From Jimgerdemannia flammicorona (Eukaryota; Mucoromycota; Endogonomycetes; Endogonales; Endogonaceae), in NCBI GenBank assembly GCA_003990745.1, contig RBNI01004358.1:1-14201 (forward strand): DNA of 14,201 bases. Direction: 5' to 3'. The translations under genes were made by a program, and so were the position numbers. How positions within the stretch are numbered: the first letter of the stretch is position 1; each line of letters starts with the position of its first letter. Below are positions 1-7,089 of the stretch, in pieces. The notes below the pieces were generated by a model. That model was not told where the DNA came from, searched no databases, and was given only the letters and a program-made list of their open reading frames with translations.

Positions 1-160
1 TCTTTGTCACCAGTTCAATTTCGACTTCGACGTTCTTAATTCTAGCTTCCCAGGTGCTCTGGGCAACAGCTGTCAAACCATTAAAACTCAAGTTATAATA
101 TGATGCCGATGACAGGGTTGTATGTTGCGCCAAGAGAATAATTATCAAGATAGAAAAATT
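1..160 (-). CDS. possible downstream exon, cut by the window edge
   Basis: Read on the minus strand, this frame is open from the 27-bp repeats to the left edge. It contains a hydrophobic stretch (NFSILIIILLAQHTT), then ASYYNLSFNGLTAVAQSTWE, ending in a charged run (ARIKNVEVEIELVTK). The composition is protein-like and there is no decay. It lies downstream of the SAM-like frame on the same strand, so it could be the next exon after an intron of roughly 200 bases; a candidate AG acceptor lies at 87-88. The hydrophobic part could instead be a signal peptide of a separate gene, but I see no ATG in frame near it. No domain recognised. The call rests only on an open frame and plausible residues. 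Confidence 0.22.
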
Positions 161-170
161 CCCACACCTT

Positions 171-224
171 CGGTAGATGCCCGTTGACCACCTGCTTCGG
201 TAGAAGCCTGTTGACCACCTGCTC
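171..224. repeat. 27-bp tandem duplication, two units
   Basis: Two adjacent 27-base units beginning CGGTAGA(t/a)GCC(c/t)GTTGAC differ only at a few bases. The length is a multiple of three. On the minus strand the repeat lies in a short open frame (145-294, 49 codons starting MNVSSKLQ) and would give AGGQQASTE followed by AGGQRASTE. It also lies where an intron would be expected between the SAM-like frame and the possible downstream exon, so it may be non-coding. Confidence 0.8.
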
Positions 225-312
225 CTAGGTGGATATAAAAACCAAAAAGGAATGTTACCGTTTCAGTTGATTGAAGCTTTGAAGAAACGTTCATGACCGA
301 TGGTATGACGAT

Positions 313-675
313 TTACAAGATAACCCCTTGAATACCCTCACAATAGTTACTCATCTGACGATAGTTACTTTTCAATCGGGTAATCTCGTTCATAATTTTC
401 GTCACAGGTCCACCTCGTAAGTTATACGGAGGTTTCGATAAGGTATCTTCGGTTAGTAGAATGAGAGTGGCTCCGTCTGTTTCCTGTTCACGCAAGACTG
501 CTACATGGTCAGGTTTCAATCGGAGAGTGGGGTGACTAAAGTGCTCAAAGACTCTGTGTTCATCCCAGGACTCGATTTCGTCAAGCTCGGGAGTTGGAAG
601 TTCTTCGGAGGACATAGTGAGGGAGATAGAGGTGTATACCGATTGTTCTGAAGAATTGGAGGTGCCGCAATACAA
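313..675 (-). CDS. small SAM-like domain protein, possibly first exon
   Basis: This 120-residue frame is the most gene-like sequence in the window. It has normal composition and several CpG sites, unlike the repeats to its right. Residues about 35-107 resemble a SAM-type helical bundle: a Trp at the start (ESWDEHRVFEHF), then VAVLREQETDGATLILLTED, then a basic/GGP turn (NLRGGPVTKIMNEITRLK). The LREQ...DGA.L..LTE...GGP..KI pattern resembles SAM-like protein-interaction domains I associate with Mucoromycota and Glomeromycota, where they often precede kinase or Crinkler-type domains. I see no catalytic domain. The start at 675 gives 20 extra Ser-rich residues; Met21 (613-615) is an equally good start, just before an acidic linker. 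The last residues may be read-through into an intron, because GTAAC-type donors occur just after the domain. A binding partner cannot be inferred. Confidence 0.55.
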   Translation of the reverse strand: MYCGTSNSSEQSVYTSISLTMSSEELPTPELDEIESWDEHRVFEHFSHPTLRLKPDHVAVLREQETDGATLILLTEDTLSKPPYNLRGGPVTKIMNEITRLKSNYRQMSNYCEGIQGVIL

Positions 676-1385
676 TGATCACCTCAGGTGACCAACAAAT
701 CCGCTTTTGGACGTCTTGTTTGTTACCTCGAAACTTGTGGTACGTTCAGGATTGATCAAACGTTGGACATATTCCGTGGTCATTCAATGGCACCAGTTGT
801 GATTTTACTATGATTCTATGATTGCAAGCGATAGTGATATGTTTCTGGGCACGATACAACTATCTCATAAGAAAACATTAGTATTCAGTATTCAGTGGTC
901 GGAGAGGTGGACTTGACTGACTTGTACTACCGTAGTACTTGCTATTGTAGCATTGTAGCACAATCTCCTTTCATGACCATCATGTACCCAAACAAAATAA
1001 CTCGTGTATATATATACATAATTATTTTAGAATGGCGATATTTTGTCGGGTCTCTATGACACTATTTGAAAAAAAAAAAGTTATAATTTGGGATTAACTC
1101 GCAGTGACCTGAGTCGAAATTTTGTGTGGGCTGAATGTGATGAATCAAGGGTCAATGAGCCAACTGTAGCTAGCCAATTGGGTTGAGAAAACAAGTTTGC
1201 CAATGAGGAAAAATAGTCACTTCCACATGGAAAAAATGCATAACCCCACCCCCCGTAAATGTAGAAAAATATAAAACCTCAATGAAAATGAGCAGGTTTT
1301 GTTGGCCTTGAGGTACTAAGAAAAAGCCATATCCAAGCAGGTTAAGTATATCTCAACAAGAGTCATATAGGATTATTTTCACTAA
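676..1385. other. non-coding flank upstream of the SAM-like frame
   Basis: I see no convincing frame on either strand. Composition is mixed with some CpG, unlike the repeats to the right, so this is probably unique host sequence including the 5' flank of the minus-strand SAM-like frame. Small structures include a perfect 7-bp inverted repeat with a one-base loop at 924-938, a doubled ATTGTAGC just after it, a doubled GTATTCA near 881-893, and an A-run near 1070. No promoter element can be assigned with confidence. Confidence 0.5.
924..938. repeat. short perfect inverted repeat
   Basis: GTACTAC and GTAGTAC are separated by a single C. This could be a palindromic protein-binding site upstream of the minus-strand frame, but a 7-bp arm also arises by chance in a window of this size. 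Confidence 0.35.
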
Positions 1386-1914
1386 GGTATATATAATAAA
1401 ACTATATACTGATAGAATTAATATATTGCAGATAATCCATAGTGACTATCAGCCCTAAGTTCTGAGTTCTTGAGAAAGCACTGAGTTCCAGTTGCTTACT
1501 ACAGCAGAGTCTAAGTATTGCTTTCAGTTCTGGTATTGGTAGAAAATGACCATACTTGTATTCCAAGTTAATCAGGCTCAGAATCATTAACAAGTCAGAT
1601 CTGAGGGGTTTCTGTGATAAGAATACTGCTTTATTCTTACATTTAGGGAAAGCAGAGCTTTAAGCTTTTCTTTAGCTTTTAGACTGAGATTATAACACAC
1701 TCAGTATAGATATATTTGAGGCTATAACTAAATATAGTGTGCTGGATATGTCTATACATAGTTATACTACTTTGGGTAACTATGACTGCTAGTCAGAAAT
1801 TCCAGAGGCTTGTAATGATTTGTTACATCCTTCTTTTCTTTGCTTAAGCCCACTCATTAGACTTAGCACTAAACTCTAAGTATTCATCAAACTGGAGGGC
1901 AGTATACTGGACTA
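1386..1914. repeat. copy A of an inverted repeat pair with a flipped core
   Basis: The reverse complement of this block matches 4005-4598 in three places: the coding-like stretch near 1800-1914 (TTTGATGAATAC is shared), the stretch 1690-1745 (ACTATATTTAGTTATAG is shared), and the left flank 1386-1432 (AATATATTAATTCTATCAGTA on the other copy). The central core, about 1449-1665, matches 4315-4530 in the direct orientation instead, so it is flipped relative to its flanks. Differences are mainly transitions, and this copy is less AT-rich and closer to the original. It overlaps the left end of the unrecognised minus-strand frame, so it probably includes the end and untranslated part of a transposable element. 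Confidence 0.7.
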
Positions 1915-2138
1915 CTTGAAAATCAATTTTGCTCTATTGTTCATTGCTCAGATTGATAATATTCTCAGGAAATACTCCACAGAGATGGTTGAGGACTTGG
2001 GTTGATGCAGAAAAGGACATAGAGTCATTTGGCAACTATGTAAGTATAGTTGTTAATAAAAATACAGGCTCATTACTTGGCAGTACTGAAGGTAGCTTGT
2101 TGACAGATAAGGTATCCTATCTTATAGTACTCCTTAAT
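1793..2138 (-). pseudogene. decayed unknown frame left of the MITE
   Basis: On the minus strand a single frame reads as protein across this stretch, with stops at 2117-2119, 2036-2038, 1934-1936, 1844-1846, 1823-1825 and 1793-1795. Most are TAG or TAA, which fit mutated CAG, CAA or TGG codons. Between them the residues look like a real protein: HLCGVFPENIINLSNEQ, then VVQYTALQFDEYLEFSAKSN, then AKKRRM. I do not recognise the family; a retroelement structural or accessory protein is possible because a second copy of this stretch lies at about 4005-4110. It is on the same strand as the frame right of the MITE, but precise removal of the MITE does not bring the two into one frame, so common origin is likely but unproven. 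A plus-strand frame (1929-2252) through this region is probably a shadow. Confidence 0.5.
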
Positions 2139-2761
2139 AGTGCTCCGAACGAGTCAATCCGGATGGGATTCGGATGGATTCGAATCCCATCCGGATCAAC
2201 TCGGATTGGATTCGAATCAACCATTGTTTTGATTTCCAAATTAGATAATTAAATGTTTACATCAATAACTCAATGAATAATTATCCAAATTTGATGATCT
2301 TGGTGTCATTTGAAAGCCCTTAATAAGGCCTATCTAATGATACCAAGAACATTGAAATCCGATCATGCGTTGCTGAGTTATGAAGGAAACCGTCTGAATC
2401 GCCGATTTTGGAAATTCTCGATTTGCCGATTTTGGAAATTTCGTCAAATAGAACGTTTTCCTTAATATCTCGGCAACTCGTAATCCGATTTTAATGTTCT
2501 TGATATCATTAGAAAGGCCTTATTAAGGGCTTTCAAATGACACCAAGATCATCAAATTTGGATAATTATTCATCGAGTTATTGATGTAAACATTTAATTG
2601 TCCAATTTGGAAATCAAAACAATGGTTGATTCGAATCCATCCGGATGGGATTCGAATCTAATCCAAGTTGATCTGGATGGGATTCGAATCCAATCCGAGT
2701 TGATCTGGATGGGATTCGAATCCATCTGAATTCTATCTGAATTGACTCATTTAGAGTACTA
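2138..2761. mobile_element. foldback MITE with long terminal inverted repeats and TA flanks
   Basis: Left arm 2140 to about 2392 and right arm about 2456 to 2759 are reverse complements over most of their length, around a spacer of about 60 bases. The tips read GTGCTCCGAACGAGTCAATC and, from the other end, GTACTCTAAATGAGTCAATT. Both tips abut TA (2138-2139 and 2760-2761), consistent with a TA target duplication of the Tc1/mariner type. There is no transposase frame inside, so it is non-autonomous. The right arm is longer by roughly 50 bases because it carries extra copies of a unit built on GGATTCGAATCC, present fewer times on the left. Arm differences are mostly transitions. Neighbouring frames read into it from both sides and gain the tails GWIRIPSGSTRIGFES and RWIRIPSRSTRIGFES, which are translated MITE and not host protein. 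Confidence 0.85.
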
Positions 2762-3897
2762 GTTGTGGAGTTATAGTAGGCTGGCAGCTGTGGTTCATAT
2801 CGCTCGTATTCAGGTGGTGGAGTTGTTGGTTCAATTTCAAGGGTTGTCTGAAGATACAGGTTGTGTTCTCTAGTTTCTTTATTGTAGTTGAAGTAATCAG
2901 GGGTAAATGTGGGTTGGTATTCATACCAGTGGTCATTGTCCCAATAGGTCTCATAGGTGGTTATGAACTGTTGTAAGTTCATCAGCAAGGTTGGCAGTGT
3001 GATCAGAGTTGGCAGAGATTCTTGGCTTGAGGTCATATTGGCATCAGAGGAATCATTGTCTTCTGCTTTGTCTTCATCGAAGTGGATTATATCGTAGACA
3101 TCTTTTATAGTATATTCGACTTGAGGCATTTGCAGGATATGGTTGTCAGAGTGGGGGAAGGTTCTGTCTGTGGTCTGGACGTATTCAAGGTACTTGTGGT
3201 TGAGTTCTTATATCATGTCATCGATTTGGCCATAGGATAGAGTAGTAACCATTTCGCTGGTAATAACTCAGAGGTGGAGAATAAAGGTACTGTACTTATA
3301 AAAGAGTTCTCTATATTTGCAGGCAATGAGCTTCTGGTGTTGAGACATCTGAGTAATGTCTGTATCATAGTGATGTTCGACCATGTCTTCCAGGAGGTGG
3401 CCAATCTGATAGTAGCTTGAGATTTGTTCAATCCAGTAGGCCTCATTGAGTATATTCAGGGCGTTCCATCAGGCTTCTATGAAGTAGAGGGGTGCTAGAC
3501 TATGGATATTCATAAGAGGCAGAGGGAGTGTGGCTCAGTTGATAATGGCATTCCAAATGTCAGTATGGATGTAGTTGTAGATCTCAGTGGTCATGTTTGT
3601 ATATGTTCAGAAGTTGTGGTTGTTTGTTTGTTTTGGTTCTTCATTTCGATGCATCTCAGTACTCGGTATATATGCATTTGGTCCTGATTGATAAGATTCT
3701 GTTTGTGTAAGTCTTGTGTTCTGTGACTTCATATTGACTCATCTTTGTACACTGTGACTTCGGTTTGACTCAGCTTCATGATCATGCAGGTGATTTCCAG
3801 ATTTGTTCAGAGGTTATATATGATTTTGGTGGCTTGTTTGGAGGGTGACATGTGATTTCAGTGGCTTGGAGGTTGTGTGCTTACAATGTTAGAGTGA
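2762..3897 (-). pseudogene. unrecognised protein frame disabled by eight in-frame stops
   Basis: One minus-strand frame is protein-like for about 375 codons with no frameshift that I can see. Its stops, read leftwards, are at 3889-3891, 3814-3816, 3739-3741, 3607-3609, 3535-3537, 3469-3471, 3268-3270 and 3208-3210, all TGA or TAA and nearly all explicable as CGA, CAA or TGG after C-to-T or G-to-A change. The intact part after the last stop (3129 down to the MITE) begins MPQVEYTIKDVYDIIHFDED and is acidic and rich in Tyr, Thr and Pro. The middle part is helix-like (WNALNILNEAYWIEQISSYY, then HHYDTDITQMSQHQKLIACK). No metal-binding, nuclease, kinase or membrane motif is visible. A gag-like protein of a mobile element fits the setting, but I do not recognise the family. 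Possible starts are Met at 3652-3654 or further upstream. The right part is cut by the MITE at the C-terminal end. Confidence 0.6.
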
Positions 3898-4004
3898 ATT
3901 AGGGTGGGGTGGGACTGGGTTGGAGGCTACTGGTATGGTATAAGAACTTTGTATTTATTATAGATTAGTTAATAAAGAGGCCTAGTACTCATGATATTAT
4001 CTTT

Positions 4005-4598
4005 TAAGTAGTTTAGTATATAGTCTTTTAGTTTGATGAATACTCAGAGTTTAGTATAGAATTGAATAAGTAGATTCTGATAAAGAAAGAAAAGATATAA
4101 TAGTTTATTATATAACAATAAGCTACTAAAAATTACAATAGAATTTTTAATAGAATTACTAACAGAAGTTCTAATAGAATTTATAATAAATTTCTAACAT
4201 AGTATTTATAGATATTATATATAGTAATATTATATATAGATATACTCAATATACTATATTTAGTTATAGCTCCAAATCTATATAAATACTTTCTATACTG
4301 AGTATGTTGTAACTATTAGCTCTAAGTTCTGAGTTCTATAAGAAAGTACTAAATTCTTTCTATCTATTATAGAGATATAGTCTAAGTATCACTTTTAGGT
4401 TCTAGTATCAGATAAAGGTACTGTACTTATTTTTAAGTTAATTAGACTTAGAATGATTAACAAGTTGAGTCTGAGAATTCTTAATAAAAATACTTATTAT
4501 TTTTAAGAAAGAGAAAACAGAGCTAAGGTTATCTCTAATTATTTATAATATATTAATTCTATCAGTACATATATAGTTTTATTATACTATATCTTTAT
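4005..4598. repeat. copy B of the inverted repeat pair, AT-rich and more decayed
   Basis: Inverted counterpart of 1386-1914. Order here: the coding-like stretch (4005-4110), an AT-rich part with extra sequence, the flank at about 4245-4313, the core at about 4315-4530 in the same orientation as in copy A, then the other flank at 4540-4598. The core ends in a short inverted repeat, TTAGCTCT at 4316-4323 and AGAGCTAA at its right end. C and G of copy A are commonly T and A here, for example CAGCCCTAAG against TAGCTCTAAG. Confidence 0.7.
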
Positions 4599-4832
4599 AA
4601 ATAAGACTAGTAAAATAAATTTCAAACTACTCTTTCTATATATATCTATAGAATGATATCTATAATAATAATATTAATAATAATAAAATTATCAGTCTAA
4701 TATAACTATATTCTGACTTAGTATAACTATTATACTAAATTCATATATAGTCTAGTATAGATATTTCTCAACTTATATATATATGTAAATAGTTCTCTCT
4801 TAGACCTCAATTCTCTTAGATAATTTTATAAT

Positions 4833-5203
4833 ATTGTAATATATAGTATGAAATAGAAACAGAAAATAGACATTTGATCATAGTACTTGAAATCTTATAT
4901 ATAAATAGCAGTTATTTCACAAATGTAAAAACTTTATAAATATAGAGATTTTACAGATATAGAGAATCTATACTTATAAAAAGTGACTTATAGGAAATGT
5001 AGACATAACTTAGCTACCTTATAACTAGCAAATTTATATAAATATCTCAGTATCTAGAGTGAATAAACCTCAGGTCAAAAGAGTTTAAGCCTTACTCTAG
5101 CAGTCTGATAATGAGATCAGACAGATATTACTTATAACTCTAAGAAGTCAAAAAGAGTTATAGAAATCTCTAATTATATGCCTACTATATTACAATATAT
5201 AAC
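4833..5203 (+). repeat. direct repeat, first copy (candidate LTR)
   Basis: This block aligns collinearly with 5437-5900. Anchors are TTGATCATAGTA against TTGATTATAGTA, CTTAGCTACCTTATAACTAG against CTTAGCTACTATATAACTAG, AATAAACCTCAGGTCAAAA against AATAAACCTCAGATCAAAA, GAAGTCAAA in both, and CTACTATATTA in both. Mismatches are largely transitions, with several indels. A solo or paired LTR is the simplest reading, but TG...CA ends and target duplications cannot be made out. Confidence 0.6.
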
Positions 5204-5235
5204 TTTAAAATACTTCTTCTTAGTACTTCTAAATA

Positions 5236-5425
5236 AATAAAATTTATTTAAACTAAATCAAATTAGAGATCATTTGAATTAAATTGAATTGGAGATTTTT
5301 CAATTCAAATTAAGTTTGAATTAAATTGAGATTCAATTTGATTTCAAATTTATATCTTAACTTCAAAATATAATTATTTGATAAAAATACATTCAAATTC
5401 AAATTTAAAATACTTTATTATATTA
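5236..5425. repeat. internally repetitive AATT/TTGAATT stretch
   Basis: Words such as TTGAATTAAATTGA and TTCAAATTCAAATT recur in both orientations, giving many weak palindromes. It lies between the two direct repeats. It could be simple AT-rich sequence or a heavily mutated version of the GGATTCGAATCC-type units in the MITE; see the finding. Confidence 0.4.
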
Positions 5426-5436
5426 TATTTACTAAT

Positions 5437-5900
5437 AAGATATATTGTAATGATTGACCTGAATTAGAAATAATAATTAGGAAATAGATATTTGATTATA
5501 GTATCTAAATCTAATTTCTGATATAGTATAGTATTATAGTTTAGTAGTTATTAAATCTCTCAGATATAATGATCTCTTATTTATATAATTGTTACAGATA
5601 TACTAATCTCTCAATTATATAAAATAACTTACAGAAAAAGAAGTCTTAACTTAGCTACTATATAACTAGTAAGCTTATACATATAAATATCTCTAGTACA
5701 TATCTAAAGTAAATAAACCTCAGATCAAAATAGTTTAAGTAAAAAGATAAGTAACTAGTAAGTCTGCAAATAGATATACTTCAAACTTACTCATTCTTGC
5801 ACCTAAAGACTCTGAGAAGTCAAAGAAGATCAAGTATTTAAGATAAAAAAATCTTCTACATTTTTGCTAGTATATATCTACTATATTATAACTTAATATC
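5437..5900 (+). repeat. direct repeat, second copy (candidate LTR)
   Basis: Partner of 4833-5203, longer because of extra bases around 5530-5620 and 5735-5800. It is the nearer copy to the gypsy remnant, so it could be that element's 5' LTR with the other copy a neighbouring solo LTR. This is inference: the element's 3' end has not been found in the window, so no LTR pair can be tested. Confidence 0.5.
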
Positions 5901-6481
5901 AATTAGCTGGTAATTTAAGATAAATCTATTACTTTTAAGCTAAATAATAAATAACTACTACTACATAAACACACTCTCAAATTGAACCAAGATATCCAGA
6001 CAAGATAGATATATGTAAGACTATTAGTATTCTACAGATATATATATATATCTCTGATGAATCAATCATCACCTTTCTTGATAATTTCAAGCAATATGCT
6101 ACTATAAAGATCCTATCAGTATAATAACAAGTAGTTCTAATACTATTCAGTCTCAAAGGATCAGTAAGAGCTATATTTACAATAGTAACTCATATTAGAA
6201 ATAATAATACTACAATATGATAGTATAGAAGACCTGGTTGTAAACTATCTACTATATAGATGAAATAAGCAGGTTCTGAAGAACTAACTCAATAGCATCT
6301 GTTAAGTAATAAATAAAGACCCAAACACCTTCTATATACAAATCTGCTATTAGATAATCTTAACTATTTATATATGTTTTTTTTTTTTATAGTCACTTAG
6401 ACTTTACTATTTATTACTCATTCAGTCTATCAATATATAATTATAGTACCCCAACCCACTACTCAATCCTCCTAGAGAAAT

Positions 6482-6484
<3 letters not shown>

Positions 6485-6555
<71 letters not shown>
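6485..6555. repeat. homopolymer of 71 T
   Basis: An uninterrupted T run. It may be the poly(A) tail of a retroposed sequence inserted on the minus strand and lying to its right, an expanded microsatellite, or a length artefact of assembly. The sequence just right of it is clearly richer in GC than the left side, so it marks a real compositional border. Confidence 0.9.
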
Positions 6556-6559
<4 letters not shown>

Positions 6560-7089
6560 GACTCAATGTTCTGCAGATTTTTATTAAAAGAGAACCTAGA
6601 CTATATAGACCAAAACCCTCTCCCACTACTCATTAAGCACTGCCCCCCTATTAACCTAGACTAGTTATTATCTAGCAGCTCAACTATGCCAGACACAGCA
6701 GAGTCTATGTTGGCTTGTACCTTATTCTGTATACTATACTCTCCCTACTACCAGGGAGAATTCAGCCATATGCCAACAACTGAAAGCATATACCCAAGAC
6801 CCCAATATATATATAAGGTCACATCTAAGCTGAATAAAATAGCTTCTGCTACCACAAAGAGAATAACAGACAAAGAAAAAACTCTTATCAAAGTATAATA
6901 TGATGAGTAGGATCTGGTTCTCCTAGTTGAGATAAGTAAAAGACTTACATATGAGGTGGGAGAAGACTCTCAATATCTCACTACTCAAGCCTGCAGGTCT
7001 TAATCATATTGCCATATCAGCTTCCAGTTCTAGTTGAGTGTAGCCAAGATATCTGAAATAGGTAGCCTTGAGTTCTCCAATCCCCCACA
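6556..7089. other. gene-poor leader before the gypsy gag
   Basis: Composition is more balanced than on the left, with C-rich words such as CTCTCCCACTACTCA, but CpG is absent. A 70-codon plus frame (6686-6898, beginning MPDTAESMLACTLFCILYS) has no recognisable domain and is probably chance or leader sequence of the retroelement. No RNA gene was seen. Confidence 0.4.

Larger units (their letters stand above)
4599..6484. other. very AT-rich decayed repeat tract without genes
   Basis: No frame of any length is credible; TA-rich words dominate and I find no CpG. The direct repeat pair described separately occupies part of it. Around 5960-6480 the sequence becomes slightly more mixed (for example GAACCAAGATATCCAG) and may be the 5' leader of the gypsy remnant, but I see no clear primer-binding site. 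A run of T also occurs near 6380. Confidence 0.6.

Noticed and set aside
171..224. Possible CRISPR-like repeat
   Set aside because: Only two adjacent units with no spacer between them; a simple tandem duplication.
1929..2252. Plus-strand 107-codon open frame
   Set aside because: Its C-terminal third is MITE arm, and the opposite strand of the rest reads as a better protein with mutation-type stops and a second copy at about 4005-4110.
3502..3687. Plus-strand 61-codon open frame
   Set aside because: Antisense to the longer minus-strand pseudogene; its residues (Val, Cys and Phe rich) are what the complement of that frame would give.
4599..6484. Mitochondrial origin of the AT-rich tract
   Set aside because: It contains diverged nuclear-type repeats and is followed directly by gypsy sequence; no mitochondrial gene is present.
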